Shown here: positions 33,630 through 42,026 of the stretch, piece by piece
Layout: each line of letters begins with the position of its first letter
Numbering within the stretch: the stretch's first letter is position 1
Assembly: GCF_009831215.1 (NCBI RefSeq)
Contig: NZ_WUTW01000012.1
Span: forward strand, 1-64,000
Direction: 5' to 3'
DNA: 64,000 nucleotides
From: Actinomadura rayongensis
GTDB lineage: Bacteria > Actinomycetota > Actinomycetes > Streptosporangiales > Streptosporangiaceae
Notes under the pieces: model-generated
The model's database searches: none
What the model was told of the DNA's origin: nothing
What the model saw: the letters and a program-made list of their open reading frames with translations, nothing else
Made by a program: the position numbers and the translations under genes

Positions 33630-34597
33630 TTGCTGACCCGCCACTGGCTGTTGGGGTAGACGAGCTGACGCGTCAGCGCCGGGCTGTCGCAGCCGCCGTC
33701 GTCGCCGGGCACCGCGGGCTGGACGGAGTTGGACGTGGTCGCCGAGACGGTCGGCGCCGCGCCGACGCTCGTCGCGTAGGAGAGGGCCGAGGTCTCCCAG
33801 ACCGCGCCGCGCGTGTCGTCGCAGAAGGCGCCCTGATGCGTCCCCGAGTCGTAGTCGGTGTAGACCTCCCACATGTCCCAGCCGCCGACCTCCGCGGGGA
33901 ACGGCGTGGTGCCCGAACTGCTGAAGAAGGTGTCCCACGACGAGGTCGTGAAGTTCCAGAGATAGGACGTCCAGGTCTTGGACGCGGCGTTGGTCAGCAG
34001 CGTCTGGACCGCGTAGACGGGGTGGCCCGCTGACAGGGCGGTGTAGGTGGAGGTGAACGCGCTGTCCACGGTGACGCCGACGCTCCAGCCGGGGCTGGAC
34101 CTGCACCAGTCCCACGCCGACACCGAGTCGCGACCGCCGAGATAGGTGGTCACCATCTCGATGCAGCTCCGGTTGGAGGGCAGCAGCGTCGGTGCGTAGA
34201 TGCTGTCCGGGTGCCCGGTGGGCAGGACGATCGAGGGGTTGACGCTATGGAGCGCCGCCGCGCCGTACACCTCGACGGTCGGGAAGACGCCCCAGTCCAT
34301 GTGCCAGGAGCCGGTCCACGGCGTCTCCGCCGCGCTCACCGTCTTCCCGCCGCGCTGCGCGGATTTGAAGCGCGGCTTCTTCAGCTCGAGGAATTGCCGG
34401 GCCGAGGAGGCGGGCATCTTCCCGGTGGTCAGGCCCGCCACCTTCTTGTGGCTGAAGGTGGTGCCGAACTTGAAGGCGCCGAGCGTGCGCGGCCGGGGCT
34501 TCGGGGCGGCGTGCGCGGTGGTGCCGAGGCCGGCGGCCAGCAGGACCGCCGTCGCCGCCGCCGCGAGCGTCCGTCCGGTCTTCGTCAGGTGATGCAC
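33626..34597 (-). CDS. Secreted protein of unknown function
   Basis: A 323-residue exported protein that I do not recognise. A Sec signal (TLAAAATAVLLAAGLGTTAHA-A, cleavage near residue 30) is followed by a basic linker PKPRPRTLG. The mature part is rich in Ser, Thr, Trp and aromatic residues (WTGSWHMDWGVFPTVEVYG, KTWTSYLWNFTTSSWDTFFSSSG, GGWDMWEVYTDYDSG) with four or more Cys (NRSCIEMV, WDWCRSSPG, GAFCDDTRG, GGCDSP), suggesting a beta-rich, disulfide-bonded extracellular domain such as a lectin or binding module. The GTG start has GAGAGGG upstream. It probably acts outside the cell; no catalytic motif is evident. Confidence 0.75.
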   Translation of the reverse strand: MHHLTKTGRTLAAAATAVLLAAGLGTTAHAAPKPRPRTLGAFKFGTTFSHKKVAGLTTGKMPASSARQFLELKKPRFKSAQRGGKTVSAAETPWTGSWHMDWGVFPTVEVYGAAALHSVNPSIVLPTGHPDSIYAPTLLPSNRSCIEMVTTYLGGRDSVSAWDWCRSSPGWSVGVTVDSAFTSTYTALSAGHPVYAVQTLLTNAASKTWTSYLWNFTTSSWDTFFSSSGTTPFPAEVGGWDMWEVYTDYDSGTHQGAFCDDTRGAVWETSALSYATSVGAAPTVSATTSNSVQPAVPGDDGGCDSPALTRQLVYPNSQWRVSN

Positions 34598-34656
34598 CGT
34601 GATCCCTCTCGATCGCGTGCCGGGCGGACCGCGCCGAGGTGGCGGCGCGGCCCGCG

Positions 34657-34677
34657 GGGCCGGCCGCGGCCGGTCCC
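34657..34677 (-). terminator. Hairpin between the TIGR04222-type gene and the secreted-protein gene
   Basis: A nine-base stem (GGGCCGGCC with GGCCGGTCC/C, one G-U pair in RNA) around a short GC loop lies 100 bases past the stop of the gene at 34777. It has no U-tract. It may end that transcript; support is structural only. Confidence 0.35.
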
Positions 34678-34776
34678 GCCCTCATCGAAGCGTCCGGCCG
34701 CGGCGGCGGCATCGGTCGAACGACTGCCCCGTCCGGCCGCGCGTCGTGTCAGTCATCCGACCGATGACGCGGCCGG

Positions 34777-35337
34777 TCAGTACGTGTCGCCGCCCGCCGT
34801 GCCGCCGTAGTCGAGGGATCGGTCGGGCGCGCTGTACTCGCCGCAGTGCTCGCCGCCGCGCTCGCGCTTGGGCAGCAGGGAACTCGCCGGGGGCGGGTCG
34901 GGGGTGGTGAACGTGCGGCGGAGCTTGTCGTCGGCGATGGCGTCCGGGCCGAGGACGGCCACGCGGAGCCCGGCGGGCGGCTCCTCGGTGAGTGCTCGGC
35001 GCAGGCGGCGGCCCTTCGCGGTCAGGGTCGGCAGGCCGGGGACGCGGTGGCGGGCGATGAGGCCGTCCGCGCGCAGCGCGTCCCGCACGGCCGCGACGGC
35101 GGGCGATCCGGCGACGTCGCGTACCGCCGCGCCGAGCACCCGGCCCGCGTCCGGGACGGCGTCCAGGACGGCGGCCTCCACCGGGCCGTCGGGCTCGCGG
35201 ACCAGCACGGACACGCGGTGGCGGCCGGGCGTGATCCGGATTCGTCCGGCGGCGGCGAGCGCGACCAGCGCGGCGACCGCGACGCGCTCGGGGCCGCCGC
35301 AGAGATAGGCCGCCTCATGGAGGCCGATGTCGTCCAT
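34777..35337 (-). CDS. TIGR04222 domain-containing protein
   Basis: A 186-residue protein with the start LHEAAYLCGGPERVAVAAL and internal LTAKGRRLRRAL that I associate with the TIGR04222 family of actinobacterial proteins of unknown function. It is mostly soluble, and the expected membrane segment and Gly/Cys-rich C-terminus are replaced by a short tail ending GGEHCGEYSAPDRSLDYGG. The latter may be a truncated remnant of the C-rich end seen in many members. It is 36 bases downstream of the SGNH hydrolase gene on the same strand. Confidence 0.65.
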   Translation of the reverse strand: MDDIGLHEAAYLCGGPERVAVAALVALAAAGRIRITPGRHRVSVLVREPDGPVEAAVLDAVPDAGRVLGAAVRDVAGSPAVAAVRDALRADGLIARHRVPGLPTLTAKGRRLRRALTEEPPAGLRVAVLGPDAIADDKLRRTFTTPDPPPASSLLPKRERGGEHCGEYSAPDRSLDYGGTAGGDTY

Positions 35338-35373
35338 GAAAGTTGGACGTTCGCCTCGGCCGCGCGGTTTCCC

Positions 35374-36195
35374 TCAGGAAAGGACGTGTTCGAACGTGTC
35401 CGCGATCCGCTGATATCCGGGCGGCGTCGCGTGACCGTCGCCGTCGGTGCATTGATAGGTCCAGGTGCAGATGCGCGCGACGTTCAGCGGAATCGTTCCG
35501 TACGGGGCGACGGTCGCCTTCGTCGTGAAGTCGTGGGTGGAGAAAGCGGCGTTGACGTCGGCGACCTTGTAGCCGTTCAGGAGATAGACGGCCTGTTCCC
35601 ACGTGTTGAAGATGTCCACGACCGGGACCGACGCGACGGCGACGGCCTGGCCCGCGCCACCCGTCACCCACGCGGCCAGGCCCGGGTCGTAGTAGGTCAT
35701 CGCCGCGTAGGCCGGGCCGTCGCCGCCCGCCGCGCGCAGCCGGGACGCGATCTGCGGCAGTTCGGCGACGAGCGCCGCCATGCCCGTGAGACCGCACGCG
35801 ATGTCGCCGTCCAGCATGCAGCCGGTGTTGTTCGCGCCGATGTTCAGGGTGACGTACCGGACGGCGCCCGCGTGCTTTTTCAGGAACGCTTCGGCGGCGC
35901 CGACTTGGGAGCCTTCGGGATAGGTGCAGATTCCGCCCTTGAGCATCGTCGTGGTCGTCTCGCCGCCGCAGCCGAGTTTCACGAGCTTCAGGTCCGGATG
36001 CTTTTTCCGGAGCGCGGCGTAGAGGTCGTCGGTATATCCCTCGTCGGTCGGCCCTTTGCCCGGCTGGGCGCCCACCGACAAGGAATCGCCGACCGCGAGG
36101 TAGTACTCCGGGGCCGCCGCCAGGGCGGGGACGCCGCCGGCCGCGACGGCGAGCAGCGCGGCGAGGACGGACGCGGCGAGTCGGACCGGACGCAT
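35374..36195 (-). CDS. Secreted SGNH/GDSL hydrolase
   Basis: A 273-residue exported esterase/lipase-type hydrolase. A Sec signal (LAASVLAALLAVAAGGVPALAA, cleaved near residue 28) precedes block I YLAVGDSLSVG with the nucleophile Ser, block II Gly in LGCGGETTTT, block III NIGANNTG, and block V with Asp and His in DGDGHATPPGYQ. Pairs of cysteines (GCGG/GICTYP, GCMLDGDIACG, ICTWTYQCTDG) suggest three disulfides. The ATG at 36195 gives a clean signal; an upstream ATG would include the operator. The perfect palindrome at 36238-36259 lies 43 bases upstream. Confidence 0.88.
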   Translation of the reverse strand: MRPVRLAASVLAALLAVAAGGVPALAAAPEYYLAVGDSLSVGAQPGKGPTDEGYTDDLYAALRKKHPDLKLVKLGCGGETTTTMLKGGICTYPEGSQVGAAEAFLKKHAGAVRYVTLNIGANNTGCMLDGDIACGLTGMAALVAELPQIASRLRAAGGDGPAYAAMTYYDPGLAAWVTGGAGQAVAVASVPVVDIFNTWEQAVYLLNGYKVADVNAAFSTHDFTTKATVAPYGTIPLNVARICTWTYQCTDGDGHATPPGYQRIADTFEHVLS

Positions 36196-36237
36196 GCGCG
36201 CTCCACGGGGGTTCGGAGGTCTCGGGGGCCAGCAATC

Positions 36238-36259
36238 TAACAGACAAAAGCGTCTGTTA
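36238..36259. promoter_or_regulatory. Perfect inverted repeat upstream of the SGNH hydrolase
   Basis: Eight-base arms TAACAGAC and GTCTGTTA around AAAAGC, with no mismatch, in an AT-rich stretch between the divergent hydrolase and fructan operon. The design is like TetR-family operators. A regulator could control the hydrolase; no tetR gene is adjacent. Confidence 0.6.
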
Positions 36260-36315
36260 AACAGGCCCACTCGACACGCTCACGAACGGGAACCGAGTCC
36301 GGACAAAGCGTGTGA

Positions 36316-36369
36316 TCAAACGCTTGACCTAACGTGACCCAGTTCATATGATCCCGTTCAAACGTTTTA
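36316..36369 (+). promoter_or_regulatory. LacI-controlled sigma-70 promoter with two operators
   Basis: A near-consensus promoter TTGACC (36324-36329), 17-base spacer, TATGAT (36347-36352) is flanked by two LacI/GalR-type operators with the central CG: TCAAACGCTTGA at 36316-36327, overlapping the -35, and TCAAACGTTTTA at 36358-36369, over the start site. Their centres are 42 bases apart, four helical turns. The operon's own LacI gene is the expected repressor. Confidence 0.8.
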
Positions 36370-36387
36370 CCAGAGAGGCCCCAGGCA

Positions 36388-37848
36388 GTGACGCGTTCGG
36401 TGTTCTTCCAGCCCGCCGACGGCTGGGTGGGAGATGTCATCCCCTACGAGCAGGACGGGGAGTTCCGGCTCTACTACCTCCACGAGCGGCGCACGACGCC
36501 GCGTCCGGGGACGTCCTGGCACCTCGTGACGACGCGCGACCTCGTCGCCTACACCGACCTCGGCCCGGCGCTGGAGCACGGCACGGCCGACGACGCCGAC
36601 TTCAACGCCTACACCGGCAGCATCGTCCGCGACGACGACGGCGTGCACCACGTCTTCTACACCGGGCAGAACCCGGCGCGGCTCGGCGCCGACGGCCGGC
36701 CCGTCCAGGTCGTCATGCACGCGACCAGCACCGACGGCATGCGCACCTGGACCAAGCACCCCGAGCACACCTTCGGCGCCCCCGACGGCTACGAGACCGG
36801 CGACTGGCGCGACCCGTTCGTGTTCCGGGACGAGCGCTCCGGCCAGTGGCAGATGCTCGTCGCGGCCCGCCATCGGAACGGTCCACAGCGGCGGCGCGGC
36901 GTCATCGCGCGGTGCGTGTCGGACGACCTGGCGACCTGGACCCCCGACAAGCCGTTCTGGGACCCGCGCCGCTACATCACCCACGAGTGCCCCGAGGTGT
37001 TCGCGTGGGGCGACTGGTGGTACCTGGTGTACTCGGAGTTCTCCGAGTCGTTCACCACCCGCTACCGGATGGCGCGCGGCCCGGACGGCCCGTGGATCGT
37101 TCCCGAGCACGACACGCTGGACGGCCGCGCGTTCTACGCCGCCAAGTCCGCCGCGCGCGACGGCCGCCGCCTGTTCTTCGGCTGGATCGCCAGCAAGGAG
37201 GGCCGGACGGACTCTGGCGCGTGGCAGTGGGCGGGCACGCTGTCGGTCCTGGAGGCGCTACAGAACCCCGACGGCACCCTCGCCTTCACGCTCCCCGCCG
37301 AACTGCTCGCGAGCTTCGGCGCCGACGTCGCCTTCGACATCGCGGCGCCCGCCGCGCTGGAGGCCCCGGACGGGTACGACGTCCTGGTCTCGCGCGACGA
37401 CCTGCCGTCCCGATGCCACGTGTCCGTCCGGCTGCTGATCGAGGACGGCACCACCGAGTGCGGCCTGCTGCTGCGGTCGAGCGCGGACGGAGACACGTCG
37501 TACGTCCTCCGGCTGGAGCCGAAGCGCGGGCGCATGGTGTTCGACCGGTGGCCGCGCACGGCGCCCGGACGCGAGCAGTGGCAGATCGCCGGGGACGTCC
37601 CGTTCGCGATCGAGCTGGAGCGCCCGGCCGACCTCGCGCCCGGCGAGCACACCCTCGACGTCGTCCTGGACGGCAACCTCTGCGTGGCGGTCCTCGACCG
37701 CCGCACCGTCCTCAGCACACGCATCTACGACCGTCCGCACGGCCGCCTCGGCGTCTTCGCCGGGGAGGGCGCGGCGACGGTCCGCGCCGTCCGCGTGCGG
37801 CGGCGCGCCGAGCACGGCCAGACCCCCGGTTCAAGGGAGAACCCATGA
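36388..37848 (+). CDS. GH32-type beta-fructofuranosidase (intracellular)
   Basis: A 486-residue five-bladed-propeller glycosidase with a C-terminal beta-sandwich. The nucleophile Asp16 lies in GWVGDVIPYEQDG rather than in the classical WMNDPNG, a variant of GH32-type enzymes. The transition-state Asp142 is in WRDPFVF and the acid/base Glu200 in HECPEVF. There is no signal peptide, so it acts inside the cell on imported fructosides. It starts at GTG 36388 after AGAGAGG. First gene of the operon, overlapping the binding-protein gene by four bases. Exact linkage (sucrose, levan or inulin oligomers) is unresolved. Confidence 0.82.
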   Translation: MTRSVFFQPADGWVGDVIPYEQDGEFRLYYLHERRTTPRPGTSWHLVTTRDLVAYTDLGPALEHGTADDADFNAYTGSIVRDDDGVHHVFYTGQNPARLGADGRPVQVVMHATSTDGMRTWTKHPEHTFGAPDGYETGDWRDPFVFRDERSGQWQMLVAARHRNGPQRRRGVIARCVSDDLATWTPDKPFWDPRRYITHECPEVFAWGDWWYLVYSEFSESFTTRYRMARGPDGPWIVPEHDTLDGRAFYAAKSAARDGRRLFFGWIASKEGRTDSGAWQWAGTLSVLEALQNPDGTLAFTLPAELLASFGADVAFDIAAPAALEAPDGYDVLVSRDDLPSRCHVSVRLLIEDGTTECGLLLRSSADGDTSYVLRLEPKRGRMVFDRWPRTAPGREQWQIAGDVPFAIELERPADLAPGEHTLDVVLDGNLCVAVLDRRTVLSTRIYDRPHGRLGVFAGEGAATVRAVRVRRRAEHGQTPGSRENP

Positions 37849-39179
37849 AGAAGATGCTCACCGCGGCGGTGGCCGCGATCACCGCCGCCGCGCTCGCCGG
37901 ATGCGGCGGCGGGGGCGGCGGCGACGCCGCGAACGTGAACCCGGCCGGGAAGGTCGAGCCGCGGCGGATCTCCTGGCTGCTGTCGCGCCCCGCGAACGGC
38001 ACGGTGATCACGGTGATGCGGCAACTCGCGGACGAGTACGCGAAATCCCACCCCGGGTTCTCGCTCAACCTCATCACCACGCCCGACCGTCCGTCCTTCA
38101 TCCAGAAGTACGAGACGCTCGCGGCGGCGAACAAACTGCCGGACCTGTTCGACACCGACGCCACGCCGTTCGCGCAGAAGCTCGCGCGGCAGGGCCGGAT
38201 GCTGGACGCCGGGAAACTGCTCACGAGCCTCGGCCTCTACACCAGCTACCGCAAGAGCGCGCTGGACTATCAGCGGTTCGACGACGGCTCGCTCTACACC
38301 ATTCCGTTCGAGTACCAGATGGAGTTCTTCTGGTACAACAAGGCGCTGTTCAAGCGCGCGGGCGTGAAGGTCCCGGCGTCGCTGGACGACATGCCGGCGA
38401 CCTGCGCGGCGCTGCGCAGGGCGGGCGTCACGCCGATCGCGCTGGACGGCCAGGACCAATGGCCGCTGGAGCGGTACGTCGCCTACCAGCCGTTCCGCGT
38501 GGCGGGCCCCGGCTACCTCGGGAAGCTGAAGCGCAACGACGCCAAGTTCGGCGACCCCGCCGGGCAGAAGGCGGCGAACTGGCTGGGCGCGCTCGGCGCG
38601 GCGAAGTGCTTCCCCGACGGTTTCTCCGCGAAGGGCTACACCGACGCGCAGAACCTGTTCACCTCGGGCGGCGCGGCCATGTACAACATCGGCACCTGGG
38701 AGCTGTCGAGCCTCGCGACGACGAAGCTGAACCCGGCCGTCCGCGCGGACGTGGACTACTTCACGCTGCCGACCGTCCCGAATTCGGTCACGGCGCCGAA
38801 CGAGTTCGTCACCAGTTCCGGAATCGGCATGGCCGTGAACGCTAAGACGTTCGACCCGCTGGTCCGCGACTTCCTCAAGTTCGCGCTGGCGAAATACCCG
38901 GCGGCGTACGCGGCGACGGGCGCGCTGTCCCCCACGGCGAACGTGAAGACGACGATTCCGTCCGACGCCACCCCGCTCTACCGGCGCGCCGTCGACCAGG
39001 CGAACAGCGTCGGCACCAAGCTCGCCATGCCGTGGGACACCCAGCTCGACCCGACGACGAACACGCGGCTCCAGCAGGAGCTGGTGCTGCTCGTCCAGGG
39101 CGACATCAAGCCCGGCGACTTCACCCGCACGATGGACGCCGCCCTCGCGCAGAACGCGCCCAAGTTCTTCACGAAGTGA
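37845..39179 (+). CDS. Sugar ABC transporter substrate-binding lipoprotein
   Basis: A 444-residue family-1 solute-binding protein. The signal MKKMLTAAVAAITAAALAGC ends in lipobox LAGC, followed by a Gly-rich linker. The mature part has the typical NLITTPDRPSFIQKYETLAAANKLPDLF hinge segment and GGAAMYNIGTWELSS. Likely it binds fructo-oligosaccharides or sucrose, because GH32 enzymes flank it. The ATG overlaps the stop of the first GH32 gene. Nine bases separate it from the first permease. Confidence 0.88.
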   Translation: MKKMLTAAVAAITAAALAGCGGGGGGDAANVNPAGKVEPRRISWLLSRPANGTVITVMRQLADEYAKSHPGFSLNLITTPDRPSFIQKYETLAAANKLPDLFDTDATPFAQKLARQGRMLDAGKLLTSLGLYTSYRKSALDYQRFDDGSLYTIPFEYQMEFFWYNKALFKRAGVKVPASLDDMPATCAALRRAGVTPIALDGQDQWPLERYVAYQPFRVAGPGYLGKLKRNDAKFGDPAGQKAANWLGALGAAKCFPDGFSAKGYTDAQNLFTSGGAAMYNIGTWELSSLATTKLNPAVRADVDYFTLPTVPNSVTAPNEFVTSSGIGMAVNAKTFDPLVRDFLKFALAKYPAAYAATGALSPTANVKTTIPSDATPLYRRAVDQANSVGTKLAMPWDTQLDPTTNTRLQQELVLLVQGDIKPGDFTRTMDAALAQNAPKFFTK

Positions 39180-39187
39180 GGCAGGGG

Positions 39188-40069
39188 ATGCTCCCGCACC
39201 GGTCGCGGCTGGCGGTGCTCGTCTTCCTGACGCCGCCGCTGCTGCTCTACGGCGTCGCCGTGCTGCTGCCGATCGTCCAGTCCCTCGTCCTCAGCTTCTT
39301 CTCCTGGGACGGGCTGAGCGACATGGAGTTCGTCGGCCTCGCGAACTACACGCGGATGCTCACCGGCGACGCGGTCTTCTGGCGGGCGTTCGGCAACGCG
39401 CTCGGCTATCTGGCGATCTGCCTCGTCCTCCAGGTGGGCGGCGCGCTGGTCGTGGCGAGCCTGCTCGCCTCGCTGCGGCGCGGACGCGAGGTGATCAAGA
39501 CGCTGTACCTGCTGCCCGCGGTGATCTCGACGGTCGCGATCGCGTTCCTGTTCCAGCGGATCTACTCGATCGACCCGGCCGGGCTCCTCAACCAGGCGCT
39601 CGCGGCCGTCGGGCTCGGCGGGTGGCAGCGGCCGTGGCTGTCGGACGTCCACACCGTCCTCGCGGCGGTGTCGGCGCCGGAGGGCTGGCGGTTCGTCGGC
39701 CTCTACACGATCATCATCTACGCGGCGCTGCTCGCGGTGCCGCGCGAGCTGGAGGAGGCGGCGCGGCTGGACGGCGCGTCGTCCTGGCAGGTGTTCGCCC
39801 ACATCCGCTTCCCGTACATCCGGCCGGTCTTCGCGACGACGACGATCATGGCCGCGACCTACGCGCTGCGCGGGTTCGACATCCCGTACCTGCTGACCAA
39901 CGGCGGTCCGGGCCAGTCCTCGGAGCTGATCACGACGTACATGTACAAGACCGCGTTCACCAGCACCGACTACGGCTACGCGAGCACGATCTCGGTGTTC
40001 ATCGTGGTCGAGTGCCTGGTGGCGGTCGGGCTGATCCTGCTGGTCCTGCGGCGGAAGGCGCACCGATGA
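39188..40069 (+). CDS. Sugar ABC transporter permease (MalF/UgpA-type)
   Basis: A 293-residue permease with six membrane segments. The N-terminal helix LAVLVFLTPPLLLYGVAVLLP, loop WDGLSDMEFVGLANYTRML and EAA loop EEAARLDGASSWQVFAHIRFPYIRP are the MalF-type hallmarks. The ATG at 39188 follows AGGGG. It overlaps the next permease by four bases. Confidence 0.9.
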   Translation: MLPHRSRLAVLVFLTPPLLLYGVAVLLPIVQSLVLSFFSWDGLSDMEFVGLANYTRMLTGDAVFWRAFGNALGYLAICLVLQVGGALVVASLLASLRRGREVIKTLYLLPAVISTVAIAFLFQRIYSIDPAGLLNQALAAVGLGGWQRPWLSDVHTVLAAVSAPEGWRFVGLYTIIIYAALLAVPRELEEAARLDGASSWQVFAHIRFPYIRPVFATTTIMAATYALRGFDIPYLLTNGGPGQSSELITTYMYKTAFTSTDYGYASTISVFIVVECLVAVGLILLVLRRKAHR

Positions 40070-40971
40070 CGACCTACGCGCCCGCGAAGGCGCCCGCGCG
40101 GGCCGGCGGACGGCCGCACAAGCCCCGCCGCCCGTCCCGGCGGCCCCCGAGCCCGGCGCGGCTGGCGTCGCGCGTGCTCGTCGGCGCGCTGGTGGTGGTG
40201 CAGGTGTACCCGCTGGTGTGGCTGTTCCTGACGAGCCTGCGCACCGAGCGGGACTTCGCGGGCGGCAACCCGTTCGCGCTGCCGACGTCCCTCACGTTCG
40301 ACAATTACGCGCGGGCGTTCGGCCACGGGCACCTGGGCCGCAACATCCTCAACAGTCTGATCGTCACGATGGGCGCGAACGTGCTCATCGTGCTGTGCGG
40401 GATGATGGGCGCCTATGCGCTGCAGGTGCTCGGCTTCCGGTTCAGCCGGGTCGTGCGCGCGCTGTTCCTCGTCGGGATCGTGGTGCCGGTGCAGATCGCG
40501 CTCGTCCCGCTGTTCGTGGACTACACGCGCGTCGGCCTGCTGGACACCTACCCGTCCATGATCCTGCCGCTGGCCGGGTTCGCGCTGCCGATGTCGGTCT
40601 ACCTGTTCTCGTCGTTCTTCGAGTACATCCCGCGCGAGGTGTACGAGGCGGCGTCGCTGGACGGCGCGGGCCCGTACCGGATCTTCGCGCGGATCACGCT
40701 GCCGATGTCGGTGAACACGGTCGTGACGGTCGTCATGGTGAACAGCATCTTCATCTGGAACGACTTCATCTTCGCCAACACGTTCGTGCTGTCGGAGGAC
40801 CTGAAGACGATCCCGCTGGGCCTGCAGAACTACATCGGCGCGATGGGGAAGACCGACTGGACGGCCACGTTCGCGGCCGTCTGCGTCACCGTCACGCCGC
40901 TGCTGCTGATCTTCCTCGTCCTCAACAGGGCCATGATCTACGGACTGGAGAGAGGAGCGTCCAAGGGATGA
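40066..40971 (+). CDS. Sugar ABC transporter permease (MalG/UgpE-type)
   Basis: A 301-residue permease with a Pro/Arg-rich cytoplasmic N-terminus and six membrane segments; EAA loop YEAASLDGAGPYRIFARITLPMS. With the preceding permease it forms the channel. The operon has no sugar ABC ATPase; in actinobacteria a shared MsiK-type ATPase encoded elsewhere usually serves such importers (family knowledge, not seen here). Confidence 0.9.
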   Translation: MTTYAPAKAPARAGGRPHKPRRPSRRPPSPARLASRVLVGALVVVQVYPLVWLFLTSLRTERDFAGGNPFALPTSLTFDNYARAFGHGHLGRNILNSLIVTMGANVLIVLCGMMGAYALQVLGFRFSRVVRALFLVGIVVPVQIALVPLFVDYTRVGLLDTYPSMILPLAGFALPMSVYLFSSFFEYIPREVYEAASLDGAGPYRIFARITLPMSVNTVVTVVMVNSIFIWNDFIFANTFVLSEDLKTIPLGLQNYIGAMGKTDWTATFAAVCVTVTPLLLIFLVLNRAMIYGLERGASKG

Positions 40972-42026
40972 CGGAACCGAACCCCCCGGCCCCGCGCGCC
41001 CGGCGGCGGCCGGTGACGATGCGGGAGGTCGCGTCCGCCGCCGGAGTCTCGGTCGCCACCGTTTCGCTGGTCATCAACGACAAGAAGACCGCCCGCATCG
41101 GGGAGGCGACGCGGCAGCGCGTGTGGGCGGCGATCCGCGACCTCGGCTACCGGCCGAACGCGATGGCGAAGAACCTCGTGCAGGGCGACTCCCGGTTCAT
41201 CGGGCTGGTCGCCGACGCGATCGCGACGACGCCGTTCGCGGGGCAGATCATCCACGGCGCGCAGGACGAGGCGTGGAAGCACGGGTACGTCCTGCTCGTG
41301 GCCAACACCGAGGGCAACGACGACGCGGAGGCCGAGGCCATCGCGATGATGCTGGAGCACAAGGTGCGCGGCATCGTCTACTCGACGTGGTACCACCGGC
41401 CGATCGAGGTGCCGGGGTCGCTGGCCGAGACCGACTTCGTGCTCGTCAACTGCTTCGCCGACGCGCCGGGCGTCCGCGCGGTCGTGCCCGACGAGGTGTC
41501 CGGCGGACGGGCGGCGGCCGAACTGCTGCTGGCGCGCGGCCACCGGCGGATCGCGTTCGTCAACACGACGACGCCGTCGCCCGCCCGGGAGGGGCGGCTG
41601 CGCGGGCACCGGGAGGCGCTCGCCGCCGCCGGGATCGCGTTCGATCCGGCGCTCGTGCTGGACGCGCGGCCGGACCAGGCGGGCGGGTACGCGGTCACCG
41701 GGGACGTCCTCGCGCGCGACGTGACGGCCGTCTGCTGCCACAACGACCGGGTCGCGATGGGCCTGTACGACGGGCTGCGCGACCGGGGGCTGCGGGTCCC
41801 CGGCGACGTCGCGGTCGTCGGGTTCGACAACCAGGAGGTCATCGCGGCGCACCTGCGGCCCGCGCTGTCGACCGTCGCGCTCCCCCACTATGACCTCGGC
41901 GCGGTGGGGCTGCGCGTGCTGCTCGGCCTGGACGACCCGGGCGACGGGCGGGTCGCGCTGGCCTGCCCGCCGGTGGAGCGGGACTCGGTCGCCGCGCCGT
42001 CCGCCGCCCGTCCGGCCGCGGGGTGA
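40968..42026 (+). CDS. LacI family transcriptional repressor of the fructan operon
   Basis: A 352-residue LacI/GalR regulator. HTH at about residues 18-40 (TMREVASAAGVSVATVSLVIN), followed by the hinge RPNAMAKNL, then a periplasmic-binding-protein-like effector domain (FIGLVADAIATTPFAGQIIHG, GHRRIAFVNT, AVCCHNDRVAMGLYDGL, DVAVVGFDNQEV). It lies inside the operon, overlapping both neighbours by four bases (ATGA and GTGA), so it is autoregulated through the two operators at 36316-36369. The inducer may be fructose or a fructoside. Confidence 0.9.
   Translation: MTEPNPPAPRARRRPVTMREVASAAGVSVATVSLVINDKKTARIGEATRQRVWAAIRDLGYRPNAMAKNLVQGDSRFIGLVADAIATTPFAGQIIHGAQDEAWKHGYVLLVANTEGNDDAEAEAIAMMLEHKVRGIVYSTWYHRPIEVPGSLAETDFVLVNCFADAPGVRAVVPDEVSGGRAAAELLLARGHRRIAFVNTTTPSPAREGRLRGHREALAAAGIAFDPALVLDARPDQAGGYAVTGDVLARDVTAVCCHNDRVAMGLYDGLRDRGLRVPGDVAVVGFDNQEVIAAHLRPALSTVALPHYDLGAVGLRVLLGLDDPGDGRVALACPPVERDSVAAPSAARPAAG

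Noticed and set aside
30714..34115. 1133-codon minus-strand open frame
   Set aside because: Shadow of the LAL regulator and of the secreted-protein gene; the composition is typical of antisense GC-rich frames.
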